Counted from the stretch's first letter, positions 26,677 to 35,934 are shown. The stretch: DNA of 64,000 nucleotides from SVTX01 sp045660325 (GCA_045660325.1 JAZRDO010000034.1:8245-72244), one strand, 5' to 3'. The notes: a model not told the origin generated them from the letters alone. Translations and numbers: made by a program.

Positions 26677-27507
26677 ATGATAAGTATAGATAAGGTGATT
26701 GGGCGAGCGTTCGCTTGTCCTCATTGCGGCGCATCAATGTATATTTCGGACACTCAAAAGAGCGTGTACTGTACAGGTGCGAGAAAGCATTGCTTTGATT
26801 TTTCCGCGGACGGTTATCTCTCAATGGGACAGGGCGGCGGAGATTCAAAGGAAGCCGTAAGAGCGAGAAAATCCTTTCTCTCAAAGGATTATTACCTTCG
26901 CGGAGCGGAGGATATATGCTCGGTAGTAGGCAAATATGTCACACCCGACGCGCTTGTGGTCGACGCAGGCTGCGGAGAGGGATATTATACGAATAAGATA
27001 GCTGAGCATTCGGGCGCAACGGTTGGATTTGACCTGTCAAAATTTGCTTGCTCGGCGGCGGCAAAGTCTGCAAAGGCAAAGGGAATTGCGAATACGCTTT
27101 TCGTGACGGGAAGCGTTTTTGAGCTGCCTCTATCCGACGGCTCTGCAGATATGGTCGTAAATATTTTTGCTCCGTGCGCGGAGGAGGAATATTCAAGAAT
27201 TCTCAGCGACGACGGATATCTCGTAGTCGTTGGAGCGGGCGAAAATCATCTTATGGGACTTAAGGAAGCGCTCTACGAGAACACCTACGTCAATACTGCG
27301 CGCGCTGATATGCCTAAGGGTATGACTCTTGTCGAGAAGGTAATTTCCTCGTTTGATATTGAGGTCAGAGGACAGGACGATATAGCGAGCCTTTTCCTTA
27401 TGACTCCTTATTATTGGCGTACTAAGGAAAGTGATAAGAATAAGCTTGCATCTCTCGATTCTCTTAAAACCAAAATTGAATTTGAAATATCGGTTTATAA
27501 AAAATAA
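26677..27507 (+). CDS. 23S rRNA (guanine-N1)-methyltransferase RlmA-type
   Basis: 276 residues. SAM-dependent methyltransferase with an N-terminal zinc knuckle (FACPHCGASM, then CTGARKHCFD; Cys14, Cys17, Cys32 and nearby His/Cys) followed by the RlmA-typical DFSADGYLSM and KSFLSKDYY. SAM motif I is VVDAGCGEGYY, and VNIFAPCAEEEYSRIL lies in the motif IV-V region. RlmA enzymes methylate G745 or G748 of 23S rRNA; some copies affect tylosin or mycinamicin sensitivity. Own promoter; GGAG ribosome site. Confidence 0.88.
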   Translation: MISIDKVIGRAFACPHCGASMYISDTQKSVYCTGARKHCFDFSADGYLSMGQGGGDSKEAVRARKSFLSKDYYLRGAEDICSVVGKYVTPDALVVDAGCGEGYYTNKIAEHSGATVGFDLSKFACSAAAKSAKAKGIANTLFVTGSVFELPLSDGSADMVVNIFAPCAEEEYSRILSDDGYLVVVGAGENHLMGLKEALYENTYVNTARADMPKGMTLVEKVISSFDIEVRGQDDIASLFLMTPYYWRTKESDKNKLASLDSLKTKIEFEISVYKK

Positions 27508-27528
27508 CTGTTTTGAAAGAAAGAAAAT

Positions 27529-28242
27529 ATGAGAATTTCTCTTTGTATTCCAATGTACAACGAGTTGTCCATAATCAAGGATACCGCACGTGCCGTGTCC
27601 GAGTATATGGAGAAAACGTTTGACGATTATGAAATAATTTTTTCCAATGACGGCTCTACCGACGGCTGCGACAAGGCGGTTGAGGAGCTTGGTTTACCCC
27701 GCGTTCGCGTTATCGGCTACGAGCAAAATCGCGGTAAGGGCTATGCCGTACGACAGGCGGTGCTTGCGGCTGACGGCGATATCGTTATGTTTACCGACGC
27801 GGATCTGGCTTACGGTCTTGACGTAGTCAAGAAGACTTATGACACCTTCATAGAAAACCCCAAATCTGATATGGTAATAGGCTCGCGAAATCTTTCCGCC
27901 GACGGATATGAGGGCTATACTCCACTCCGTAAGCTTATGTCAAAGACGTATATCAAGGTGTTATGTATCGCGGGCGGCTTTAAGCTCTCGGATTCCCAGT
28001 GCGGCTGTAAGGCGTTTACGGGAGAAGCTGTAAAGAAAATTTTCCCGCGCTGCGAGGTCGACCGCTTCGCCTTTGATTTTGAGTGCATTCTTTGGGCGGT
28101 AAAGTATAAGATGACCATAACCGAAATGCCCGTAAAAATTATAAATCACAGAGAATCCAAGGTAAATATCGTAAAGGATACCTTAAGAATGCTCCGTGAT
28201 CTTCGCAAGATGAAAAAGCGCATTAAACGCGCAAAAATATAA
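27529..28242 (+). CDS. Family 2 glycosyltransferase (polyprenyl-phosphate sugar transferase-like)
   Basis: 237 residues with GT-A fold motifs: CIPMYNELSII, IFSNDGSTDGC, QNRGKGYAVRQAV, metal-binding MFTDADLAYG, SRN region, SQCGCKAFTGEA and DFECILWA. The pattern (QNRGKG, DADL, CGFK-like) is that of dolichyl- or undecaprenyl-phosphate glucosyl/mannosyl transferases. No membrane segments are predicted; the C-terminus is very basic (MKKRIKRAKI), perhaps contacting the membrane. It likely loads a sugar on a lipid carrier. Weak ribosome site. Confidence 0.85.
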   Translation: MRISLCIPMYNELSIIKDTARAVSEYMEKTFDDYEIIFSNDGSTDGCDKAVEELGLPRVRVIGYEQNRGKGYAVRQAVLAADGDIVMFTDADLAYGLDVVKKTYDTFIENPKSDMVIGSRNLSADGYEGYTPLRKLMSKTYIKVLCIAGGFKLSDSQCGCKAFTGEAVKKIFPRCEVDRFAFDFECILWAVKYKMTITEMPVKIINHRESKVNIVKDTLRMLRDLRKMKKRIKRAKI

Positions 28243-28271
28243 AATTAAAAAGTAAAATTTTGGAGGACAAT

Positions 28272-29237
28272 ATGAAAAACTGGCAAAAGATTATTCTTAT
28301 AACAGTAGTTTCCATCGTCTTGACGTTTGCATTGGCAATTCTTTCTCTTGCAATCGCAAAGCAGTTCGTCTACCCCGATTATGTGAAGAACAAAGAAGTT
28401 GTATGTAAGATCCCCGGGCTTTCCGACGGCTACGTTCCTCAGGGCGTGTGTCAGGTAGACAGCAAGGAGAACACTTATATTTTGACAGGCTATAACGAGG
28501 ATAATCTCGCATTTTACGTTGTAAGCGGCAAGACCAGCGTTGAGCTTATCAGCATCGAGGAGGACGGCAGCAGAACAAAATCCCACGGCGGCGGTGTTGC
28601 TTGTGTTGGCGGTTACGTTTACATATCCGACGAGTCGGGCGTGCTTGTTTACGAGCTTGACGACGTTCTCGCGGCAAAGGACAAGGGTGAGATAAAGCCC
28701 GTTGACAAGAAGGCTATCGCAGTTAAGCCCTCTTGCGTATTCAATGATGAGGAATACATATATTTCGCTCAGTTCCACGACGGTAATTCTTACGTTGCTG
28801 ATCCCTCTCACACCTACACAACTCCCGCAGGCGAGGAAAATCACGCGTTCGTGGTTGCATATAAGCTTGGTGAGAACGGCACCTTTGACAATGAAAATCC
28901 CGAATACTTCATTTCCGTAAAGGACAAGGTTCAGGGCTTTATGAAGTACGGCGACGTTTATGCGGTTTCTACCTCTTGGGGACTTTCCTCCTCGCACCTT
29001 ACGTTCTATAAGGGCGCAAAGGATAGCGGCAAGACTTATACCGCAAACGGTAAGGAGTGTCCACTTTACTACCTCGATTCCACTTGTCAGACAAAGGATA
29101 TCCTTATGCCCGCGTTCAGCGAGGATCTCGACGTTGTTGACGGTCGCGTTATCGTAAGCTTTGAGTCCGCGTGCAACAAGTACGTTGTAGGTAAGTTCTT
29201 CTTTGCAAATAAGGTAATCTCTCTTCCTATCGAATAA
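28272..29237 (+). CDS. Membrane-anchored exported protein, propeller-like, unknown function
   Basis: 321 residues from the ATG at 28272 (GGAGG 6 nt upstream). A single N-terminal membrane anchor (residues ~7-30, no lipobox or obvious signal cleavage) is followed by ~290 extracellular residues. The chain has repeated beta patterns of the kind KSHGGGVACVGGYVYISDES, YFAQFHDGNSYV and QGFMKYGDVYAVS, which look like blades of a beta-propeller; that fold is an inference. No catalytic motif seen. It follows the glycosyltransferase by 29 nt and may be in its operon. Confidence 0.7.
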   Translation: MKNWQKIILITVVSIVLTFALAILSLAIAKQFVYPDYVKNKEVVCKIPGLSDGYVPQGVCQVDSKENTYILTGYNEDNLAFYVVSGKTSVELISIEEDGSRTKSHGGGVACVGGYVYISDESGVLVYELDDVLAAKDKGEIKPVDKKAIAVKPSCVFNDEEYIYFAQFHDGNSYVADPSHTYTTPAGEENHAFVVAYKLGENGTFDNENPEYFISVKDKVQGFMKYGDVYAVSTSWGLSSSHLTFYKGAKDSGKTYTANGKECPLYYLDSTCQTKDILMPAFSEDLDVVDGRVIVSFESACNKYVVGKFFFANKVISLPIE

Positions 29238-29238
29238 A

Positions 29239-29538
29239 ATGCAGATAAGAATAACAGTTGTAAGAAAGGTCTTTCATAAGGATCTTTCCGAAATATACGA
29301 AAATCCTATCGAGAACGCCTGCAATATGAATGAAGGCGACGTATTTATCTCAAACGGCTATGATAAGCCCGAGGGACTCTGTGAGAGTGCTTGGGAAAGC
29401 ATGGCGCAGTTCGTTCGGTTTTTAGCGGACGGCGGCGAGGATATTTACGACGGTTGGATGAAGGATAAAAGAAGCGCGATGATATCCTGTAACGACGGAT
29501 TTCGTCCTGTAAGCTTTTATATTGAAGTGATTGAATAA
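29239..29538 (+). CDS. TIGR04076-family protein
   Basis: 99 residues. Small soluble protein with the family layout: ITVVRKVFHKDL at the start, GDVF, the CESAWESMAQFVRFLADGG block, and a DGFRPVSFYIEV tail. Function of the family is unknown. It starts 1 nt after the previous stop with no separate ribosome site, so translation is probably coupled. Last gene before a terminator. Confidence 0.78.
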   Translation: MQIRITVVRKVFHKDLSEIYENPIENACNMNEGDVFISNGYDKPEGLCESAWESMAQFVRFLADGGEDIYDGWMKDKRSAMISCNDGFRPVSFYIEVIE

Positions 29539-29543
29539 AATAA

Positions 29544-29575
29544 AAATGACGGAGATTATTCTCCGTCATTTTTTT
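29544..29575. terminator. Bidirectional terminator
   Basis: 12-bp stem AAATGACGGAGA / TCTCCGTCATTT with TTAT loop and T tracts both ways; separates convergent genes. Confidence 0.88.
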
Positions 29576-29579
29576 GCTT

Positions 29580-31295
29580 TTATTTTGCGTATCCGCCGTC
29601 TCTTATGTACTGTGCAAGAAGATCGCGCGCAAACGTTGTTTCATCATACTGCTCGACTACCGTGCATTTTGCCCAGGCGTAAAGAGCCGTCCAGCTGTCG
29701 CATATAATATAATACGTCTTGTTATTGTCTATTTGCGAGGTTGAAATAGACGAATAAGTTTTATAGCTACTATTGTTTAAGAACTTGGATTTAAGATCGC
29801 TACCCTTGATGGAGCAAAGATACAGGGGGTTGTCAAACGGCAGGATCATCTGAAGGTCACTGTATTGAACGTTACCAACGTTCAGCTCGTACGGGCTTCT
29901 TAGGTTGAGTGAGCCGCCGCCAAGCACGATATCGTACTTATCGCCCCATCTTTCCACGCCTGCCTCGTAGTAGAGCTTTGCAACCGTGCTGCCGATAAAG
30001 CTGCTGTTGCGGAATTTTGCATTGTATCCGAGCTCGTTGTAGATCCAACCGATCTCGTCCCAGTACTTATTTATAAGATCCTTAATAACAGGATCACCGG
30101 TCATGCTTGTGTATTCCGAGTGATTAACGTAGCCTGTGATATTATATTTTACGTTACCGTTAGCATAGTTTACGTCAACCTCAACGTGGGTCATACCGCG
30201 AGAGTTATCGCCACCGCCCTGAAGATGAGGAACGCCGTAGCTGTCGGTCGTAACGTAGGAGCTGTGAGAGTGTCCGCCGAATACCATGTCAACGTATCCG
30301 TCGCGTGAAAGCGAGGAGTCGTAGGATCCGCTTTGGGTAGAATTATCGTGAATTACGTAAATGATAATATCCGCGCCCTCTGCACGAAGCTTTTCACTCT
30401 CCGCCTTAACGAGATCCGTAAGCGCTGAGCCTGTTTTGAAGTTTACACCCTTTGTCATTTCGGAGGAGATTGATGAGTAGCAGTCGCCGATAGCACCGAT
30501 GATGCCGATCTGCGCGCCGCCGCGCTCGATCATAACGGAAGGCTTGCAGTAATCAACTCTTTGTCCTGTTGCGTTATCGTAAACGTTAATTGCAAGGATC
30601 GGGAATTCTGCGATTGCAGCGTTCTGCTTGATAGCATCCTCGCCCCAGTCAAACTCGTGGTTGCCGAGTGCCATAGCATCAAAGCCCAGGTGATTCATCC
30701 AATCTGTGATGATCTTACCCTTTGTACCGTTAGAAGCAGAGCCGCCCTGCCACATATCACCCGCGGAAAGGAATACCGTGTAGTCGTCAATGCTCATACG
30801 TGCCTTGAGGAATGCGGTCATTTCGTCAACGCCGGGCTGGTCGTCGCCGTCCTCAAGCTTACCGTGGAGGTCGTTTATAGAATAGAAGTCGATCGTAACG
30901 ACAATGTATCTCTGACAAACGTCGCAATAGCCGTTATTGTCGGAGTCCTTGTGGCTGTTCTTGTTAGGATCGTCCTCAACGTTATCGCCGTTTCCGTTGC
31001 CTGTGGTGGTGTTATCCTCACCGCCGTCATCGGTGGTAGTGCCTTCTTCGCCGCCATCGTCGGTTGTAGTGCCTTCCTCGCCGCCGTTGCCGGTAGTAGT
31101 ATTGTCCTCACCGCCGTTGCCGGTAGTAGTATCCTCCTCACCGGGACCGGGGCAAATGCCGGGATCGTCCTCGTATGTGGGATGCTCAAAGGGAGGAGTC
31201 GTGGTTTCGTCCGTTGAATCGATTATGCTTCCTGTATTACAGGCGGAAAGCAGTATCGCAAGCACCAATATGAGCGCTATCCAAATTTTTTTCAT
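29580..31295 (-). CDS. Secreted 5'-nucleotidase/UshA-family lipoprotein
   Basis: 571 residues from the ATG at 31295 (GGAG 7 nt upstream; a TTG 12 nt earlier is not favoured). Lipobox LSAC (Cys19) anchors it outside. Residues ~56-100 are five 10-residue acidic Thr/Gly repeats forming a linker, then a HKDSDNNGYCDVCQRY knuckle. The catalytic part has the metallophosphatase blocks NDLHGKL, GDMWQGG, GNHEFDWG, VIHDN and GGHSH, followed by the 5'-nucleotidase C-terminal substrate domain (LGGGSLNLRSPYE, QMILPFDNPLYL). Such enzymes dephosphorylate extracellular nucleotides so nucleosides can be taken up. Monocistronic, with its own promoter and terminator. Confidence 0.88.
   Translation of the reverse strand: MKKIWIALILVLAILLSACNTGSIIDSTDETTTPPFEHPTYEDDPGICPGPGEEDTTTGNGGEDNTTTGNGGEEGTTTDDGGEEGTTTDDGGEDNTTTGNGNGDNVEDDPNKNSHKDSDNNGYCDVCQRYIVVTIDFYSINDLHGKLEDGDDQPGVDEMTAFLKARMSIDDYTVFLSAGDMWQGGSASNGTKGKIITDWMNHLGFDAMALGNHEFDWGEDAIKQNAAIAEFPILAINVYDNATGQRVDYCKPSVMIERGGAQIGIIGAIGDCYSSISSEMTKGVNFKTGSALTDLVKAESEKLRAEGADIIIYVIHDNSTQSGSYDSSLSRDGYVDMVFGGHSHSSYVTTDSYGVPHLQGGGDNSRGMTHVEVDVNYANGNVKYNITGYVNHSEYTSMTGDPVIKDLINKYWDEIGWIYNELGYNAKFRNSSFIGSTVAKLYYEAGVERWGDKYDIVLGGGSLNLRSPYELNVGNVQYSDLQMILPFDNPLYLCSIKGSDLKSKFLNNSSYKTYSSISTSQIDNNKTYYIICDSWTALYAWAKCTVVEQYDETTFARDLLAQYIRDGGYAK
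30996..31130 (-). repeat. Tandem 30-bp repeats encoding the Thr/Gly/Asp linker
   Basis: About 4.5 units of 30 bp inside the 5'-nucleotidase gene, each encoding TTT(G/D)(N/D)GGE(D/E)(N/G). Low-complexity, likely variable in copy number by slippage. Confidence 0.8.
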
Positions 31296-31344
31296 TCTTT
31301 TCTCCAATCTTTACAGAAGATTTGTCAAACATTTTCCTATTTTA

Positions 31345-31373
31345 ATTATAACACAAAACGAACAACGTGTCAA
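31345..31373 (-). promoter_or_regulatory. Sigma-A promoter of the 5'-nucleotidase gene
   Basis: Minus strand: perfect TTGACA (31368-31373), 17-nt spacer, perfect TATAAT (31345-31350). Confidence 0.85.
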
Positions 31374-31656
31374 TACGCGCCGTGAAAAAACGAAATTTGT
31401 AGAACAAAGGTTTTTGGGTATTTTGCATAGGAATTTTTGCGGTATTTTTATGCAAAAATACATTTAAAAATCCATATAAATGTGCAGTTTTCATCTAAAA
31501 ACGTCGAAAAATACAATAAAATGTTACAATATAAACTCTTTGTTTACAACACCTTACTGTCTTTTTGCCCGAATTTTGGTGGAGTCGTATGACAACCGTT
31601 CAAAATACAAATAACATTATGTGCTTTTCGCCGATTTTTCAAAAATAGGTTGTTTT
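31374..31656. other. AT-rich intergenic spacer
   Basis: Between the divergent 5'-nucleotidase and RDD-protein genes lie over 280 bp with no convincing reading frame, RNA fold or terminator. It is rich in A and T tracts. I see nothing functional beyond the flanking promoters. Confidence 0.5.
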
Positions 31657-31685
31657 TTGTTAAAATGTGTGGTATTATATATAAT
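31657..31685 (+). promoter_or_regulatory. Promoter upstream of the RDD-protein gene
   Basis: TTGTTA (31657-31662), 17-nt spacer, perfect TATAAT (31680-31685). It gives a leader of about 115 nt before the ATG at 31806. Confidence 0.6.
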
Positions 31686-31711
31686 AGATGAATGGTGCAA
31701 AAGGGTAAACT

Positions 31712-31747
31712 ATGCTTTTTTCGGGTTTTGGTACGGTCTTTACTTGA
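31712..31747 (+). other. Possible 11-codon leader ORF
   Basis: ATG at 31712 preceded by AAAGGGTAAACT, encoding MLFSGFGTVFT then TGA. The initiation context AAAGG(gt)AAACTATGCT is repeated as AAAGG(ac)AAACTATGCT at the real start of the RDD gene (31792-31810). It may be a leader peptide or only a duplicated initiation region. Confidence 0.3.
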
Positions 31748-31805
31748 TATTTACGTAGTAATGAGCGATTTTTGCTGCTTTTGCGATCTTATGAAAGGAC
31801 AAACT

Positions 31806-32612
31806 ATGCTGGATTTACAAAAGGCAGGAATATTCAAAAGATTTTCCGCTTGGCTTTGCGACGTTGTGCTGCTTGCAGTAGTAGCGATCGGTGCGATCCT
31901 TTTGGGATTGATCATCACGAATTATGATTCGCACACGGATAATTATACGAGCTTACAGGCAGAGTGCGGTGAAATGCTAAAGGCTTATTCCGAAAAGTAC
32001 GGTGAAGATATAATTAACTCTACTGAAGAGGAAAGGGCAACCTTCACTCCCGAGCAAAAGGCCTTGTACGAGGCTGCCGACGCGGAGCTCAAGGCTGATC
32101 CTAAGGCTAATGAGCTGTACGGTAAGGTTGCGTATGAGGAGCAGATCATGTATAACCTCATACTGACTATTGTTCCGATAGCCTTGCTCGTAGCGTTTTT
32201 GCTTCTTGAATTCCTCGTTCCGTTACTGTTTAAAAACGGTCAGACGGTCGGAAAGAAGATCTTCGGTATCGGCGTTATGAAAAATAACGGTACAAGGCTT
32301 ACTCCCCAGATATTGTTCGTAAGAGCAATTCTCGGTAAGTATACAATGGAAACTATGGTTCCCGTATTCCTTCTTTTGCTTGTTTACGCAGGATTCTTGA
32401 GCGGAATCGTAGGAATTATAGTTGTCGCGCTCATAGGTATATTCAATATCGTGCTTATGATCGCAACAAAGGCAAATCTCGCTATCCACGACGCGCTTTC
32501 CTATACTGTAACGGTCGAGCTTGCGAGCCAAAGAATTTTTGAAAATGAGCAGGAGCTTCTCGAATATAAAAAGAAGCTTCACGCTGAGGCAGTTGAATCT
32601 GCCCGTTATTAA
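31806..32612 (+). CDS. RDD-family membrane protein
   Basis: 268 residues from the ATG at 31806; upstream in-frame codons lack a ribosome site, while AAAGGAC lies 8 nt before this one. The RDD signature is visible: Arg in GIFKRFSAWLCD, Asp in the first membrane segment, then LKNGQTVGKKIFGIGVM and a further charged segment before the last helices. Predicted four or so membrane segments with a ~75-residue charged outer loop between the first two. The RDD family is of uncertain function; some members are proposed transport or channel proteins. Only 65 nt separate it from the ABC transporter operon, so it may belong to it. Confidence 0.82.
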   Translation: MLDLQKAGIFKRFSAWLCDVVLLAVVAIGAILLGLIITNYDSHTDNYTSLQAECGEMLKAYSEKYGEDIINSTEEERATFTPEQKALYEAADAELKADPKANELYGKVAYEEQIMYNLILTIVPIALLVAFLLLEFLVPLLFKNGQTVGKKIFGIGVMKNNGTRLTPQILFVRAILGKYTMETMVPVFLLLLVYAGFLSGIVGIIVVALIGIFNIVLMIATKANLAIHDALSYTVTVELASQRIFENEQELLEYKKKLHAEAVESARY

Positions 32613-32677
32613 TCGGTTTTTAATTTTTAAAATTAAAATAAATTTATATTCCAAACTTTCAAGGAGGTTTAGGTTGA

Positions 32678-33784
32678 ATGAAAGTTGAATTGCAGAATTT
32701 GACAAAAGTTTTCCCGAGCCGTAACAAAAAGTCAGGCGAAGAGGTTATTGCTGTAAATAACTTCACGTTTGAAATCCCCGATGGTAAGCTTGTAGGTCTT
32801 CTCGGCCCCTCGGGTTGCGGTAAGAGTACAACACTCTACATGATCAGTGGACTTCAGAAGCCCACATCAGGTAAGATCTTCTTCGGCGAGGAGGATGTAA
32901 CTGAGCTTACACCTGAGAACAGAGGCATTGGTCTCGTTTTCCAGAACTACGCTCTTTATCCTCACATGACGGTTAAGCAGAACATTATGTTCCCGCTTCA
33001 GAACCTCAAGGGCGCTGACAAGATGAAGAAGGACGAAATGCTTGAGCGCGCACACGAAGCGGCAAGACTCGTTCAGATCGACGAGCTTATGGAAAGAAAG
33101 CCCAGTGAGCTTTCCGGTGGTCAGCAGCAGAGAGTTGCTATCGCCCGTGCGCTTGTAAAGATGCCCCGCGTTCTTCTCTTGGACGAGCCTCTCTCCAACC
33201 TTGACGCGCGTCTTAGACTTCAGACTCGTGAAGAGATCAGAAGAATTCAGAAGGAAACGGGCATTACAACAGTATTCGTAACACACGACCAGGAAGAGGC
33301 GATGAGCATCTCCGACCTTATCGTAGTTATGAAGCTCGGCGTTCTCCAGCAGATCGGTAAGCCTCAGGACATTTACGACAGCCCCGTTAACCTTTTCGTA
33401 GCGAAGTTCCTTGGAACTCCTCCGATCAACGTATTCAACGGCGCAGTTGTTGGTGGTAAGGTAGTTATCTGCGACAAGGAGGTTATGGATGCTCCCGGTG
33501 TTGAGGACCAGGAGGTATTCGTAGGTATCCGTCCCGAGGGCTTTATTCCCGCAGCTGACGGCGCTCTCGTATGCCAGCTCAATAACGTTGAGGTTATGGG
33601 CCGTGACGTAAGCATCGTTTCCAAGCACGAGGCATCCGCAAATCCCATCGTGCGCTCCATCGTAAGCTCCGACTTCGCAAAGCAGATTGCTGAAGGACAG
33701 ACGGAGGTTGCATTCAATCTTAAGTCCGACAAGGTATTCATTTTCAACAAGGAAACTGAAGAAAGAATATATCTCGAGGTGTAA
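32678..33784 (+). CDS. CUT1-type ABC importer ATPase (MalK/UgpC/MsmX-like)
   Basis: 368 residues. ABC ATPase with Walker A GPSGCGKSTT, Q-loop FQNYALYPHMT, signature LSGGQQQRVAIARAL, Walker B VLLLDEPLSNLD and H-loop FVTHDQEEAM, then a C-terminal TOBE-type regulatory domain (VFVGIRPEGF). This is the MalK/UgpC class that powers import of sugars and related solutes. AAGGAGG ribosome site. First of four adjacent transporter genes; its stop is 3 nt before the first permease start. Confidence 0.92.
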   Translation: MKVELQNLTKVFPSRNKKSGEEVIAVNNFTFEIPDGKLVGLLGPSGCGKSTTLYMISGLQKPTSGKIFFGEEDVTELTPENRGIGLVFQNYALYPHMTVKQNIMFPLQNLKGADKMKKDEMLERAHEAARLVQIDELMERKPSELSGGQQQRVAIARALVKMPRVLLLDEPLSNLDARLRLQTREEIRRIQKETGITTVFVTHDQEEAMSISDLIVVMKLGVLQQIGKPQDIYDSPVNLFVAKFLGTPPINVFNGAVVGGKVVICDKEVMDAPGVEDQEVFVGIRPEGFIPAADGALVCQLNNVEVMGRDVSIVSKHEASANPIVRSIVSSDFAKQIAEGQTEVAFNLKSDKVFIFNKETEERIYLEV

Positions 33785-33787
33785 ATT

Positions 33788-34852
33788 ATGGTAGATAGTA
33801 AAAAGCAATGGAAGGCGTGGCTGTACCTTTCGCCCGCAATCGTATTGTTGCTTATATTTACAGTCTGGCCCATTATAAACACTCTTATGATGGCGTTCCA
33901 GAACGGCTTCGATACTAACAAGGCGCTCGGCGGCGCGACTTTCCAGTTCGGATTTGAAAATTTCAAGGTCATTTTGACCGACAAATACGCACATTTCGTT
34001 CCTGCTATTCTGAACACCTTCTTGCTTTGCTTTATCACCGTTCCGCTTTCCACGGTTTTGGCTCTCATTATTGCGGTTTGCTTAAACTCGATAAAGCCCT
34101 TGCAGAAGTTCCTTCAGACAATATTCTTCCTTCCTTACGTAACGAACTCTCTCGCTATCGGTCTTGTATTCGTAGCGATGTTCAGCGTAGTAGGTAAGGG
34201 CTCCAATCCCGAGACCACGGGTGTTGTAAACACCTTTTTTGCCAAGCTGATGGGCAATGAAGGCTTCTTCGTTGACTGGATCAGCGGTATCAGAATGGAC
34301 AGCTACCGTGAATGGCTTGCAGGAACAAACATCCTTCAGGGAATTAAAAACAGCGGCTTGCCCGAGGTTTTGAAGGATTATTTCACAAGTATGGTAAACG
34401 GTATTCCCAACCTCGTAGTACTCGTAGTATTCACAGTTTGGAATGCGCTCCCCTTCAAGATACTTATATTCCTCGGTGGTCTTCAGTCCATCAACAAGCA
34501 GTATTATGAGGCTGCTAAGATCGACTCCACTCCCAAGCTTCGCGTATTCACAAAAATCACGGTTCCGCTTTTGTCTCCTATGATCTCCTACGTTGTTATC
34601 ACAGGCTTTATCGGCGGATTTAAGGAATACTCTAACGTAGTTGCTATCTTCGGCGGCAGCGGAGGAAAGGGAATTCCTCCCATGGGTCCTATGAACGATC
34701 CCGCGAGATTCAAGACAATGGTAGGTATCATCTACGACTTCCTTGATAAGAATCAAGGTAGAGCGAGTGCTGCGGCAATCATTCTTTTCATTATTATATT
34801 CGCGGTTACTATGGTCAATTTGAAGATCAGTAACAAGAATACACACTATTAA
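33788..34852 (+). CDS. CUT1-type ABC importer permease 1 (MalF/UgpA-like)
   Basis: 354 residues with six predicted membrane segments and the EAA loop YYEAAKIDSTPKLRVFTKITVPLLSP that docks on the ATPase. Between the third and fourth segments there is an insertion of about 75 residues (roughly residues 140-210), longer than in typical MalF/UgpA proteins of this length class, which should lie outside the membrane. GAGGTG ribosome site. It pairs with the next permease. Confidence 0.9.
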   Translation: MVDSKKQWKAWLYLSPAIVLLLIFTVWPIINTLMMAFQNGFDTNKALGGATFQFGFENFKVILTDKYAHFVPAILNTFLLCFITVPLSTVLALIIAVCLNSIKPLQKFLQTIFFLPYVTNSLAIGLVFVAMFSVVGKGSNPETTGVVNTFFAKLMGNEGFFVDWISGIRMDSYREWLAGTNILQGIKNSGLPEVLKDYFTSMVNGIPNLVVLVVFTVWNALPFKILIFLGGLQSINKQYYEAAKIDSTPKLRVFTKITVPLLSPMISYVVITGFIGGFKEYSNVVAIFGGSGGKGIPPMGPMNDPARFKTMVGIIYDFLDKNQGRASAAAIILFIIIFAVTMVNLKISNKNTHY

Positions 34853-34863
34853 GGAGGTGCCTT

Positions 34864-35934
34864 ATGTCTAAGAAAACTGAAACTGTAAAGGCACCGAGTC
34901 AGGGCTTCAAGGTAATGACCGAGCGCGACGTAAAGCAGCGTACGGTTATGCAGATCATCGTTAAGATCATCTCCCAGATCCTGATTTATACCTTCCTTAT
35001 TATAATGGCACTCATCGTGCTTTTCCCGTTCTACTGGATGATCATCTCGTCCCTCAAGACGATGACTGCTTACTCCCAGACGGGTCTTACGCTTGAAACC
35101 TTCTTCCCGAAGGAGCTTGCGTTTGAAAACTATGCGCTCGCATTCAAGACAGCTGACCTCTGGCAGCTCTTCAAGAATACAGCGTTCGTTGGTATCGTAT
35201 CAACACTCTTGTCCCTCGTTATCACAGTTCTTTCCGCGTTCGCGCTCGCAAGACTTGAATTCAAGGGTAAGAACGTATTCTTCGCAGGTCTTCTTGCGAC
35301 AATGATGATCCCCGGCGAGCTTTTCACGATCACAAACTACCAGACAGTAAGTAACTTCTTGGGACTTACAAAGTTTGCAAAAGAGTATCTCGTGGAATAT
35401 CCCAAGCTTCAGGAGATCGTTCTCGATATGGGTAACTGGAAGAACTCCTTTACGGTTCTTATCGTACCTTTCCTCGTAAGCGTATTCTATATTTACCTTC
35501 TTCGTAACAACTTCATGCAGATACCCAATGAGCTTTACCTTGCCGCAAAGGTTGACGGTACAAGCGATCTTAAGTATCTCTGGAAGGTTATGATCCCTCT
35601 TTCACTCCCTACACTTATATCCATTACTATTATGAAGATGATGGGTGCGTGGAACTCCTATATGTGGCCCTTGCTCGTTGCAAACGACGATGCGCACAAG
35701 CTGGTTACTAACGGTCTTCGCGGCGCGGGCTTCAATATTGATATTAAGGCCGACGCGTTTGTAGAGGTGTTTGACAAGGCGGGACTTGAAGCGCTTGAAA
35801 GCTACACAACACTCGTTCACTATCCTGCGCAGATGGCGGCGGTTGTTATCGTATCCATTCCTCTCTTCCTGGTATTCGTATTCCTCCGTAAGTACATTAT
35901 GAAGGGCGTATCCAGAAGCGGTATTAAGGGTTAA
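34864..35934 (+). CDS. CUT1-type ABC importer permease 2 (MalG/UgpE-like)
   Basis: 356 residues. The cytoplasmic N-terminus is long (~35 residues) before the first membrane segment (ILIYTFLIIMALIVLFPFYW). EAA loop: ELYLAAKVDGTSDLKYLWKVMIPLSLP. C-terminal VFLRKYIMKGVSRSGIKG is the standard MalG/UgpE ending. AAGGAGGTG ribosome site 4 nt before the ATG, one of the strongest in the window. A 5-bp hairpin (35937-35951) lies right after the stop, before the binding-protein gene. Confidence 0.92.
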   Translation: MSKKTETVKAPSQGFKVMTERDVKQRTVMQIIVKIISQILIYTFLIIMALIVLFPFYWMIISSLKTMTAYSQTGLTLETFFPKELAFENYALAFKTADLWQLFKNTAFVGIVSTLLSLVITVLSAFALARLEFKGKNVFFAGLLATMMIPGELFTITNYQTVSNFLGLTKFAKEYLVEYPKLQEIVLDMGNWKNSFTVLIVPFLVSVFYIYLLRNNFMQIPNELYLAAKVDGTSDLKYLWKVMIPLSLPTLISITIMKMMGAWNSYMWPLLVANDDAHKLVTNGLRGAGFNIDIKADAFVEVFDKAGLEALESYTTLVHYPAQMAAVVIVSIPLFLVFVFLRKYIMKGVSRSGIKG

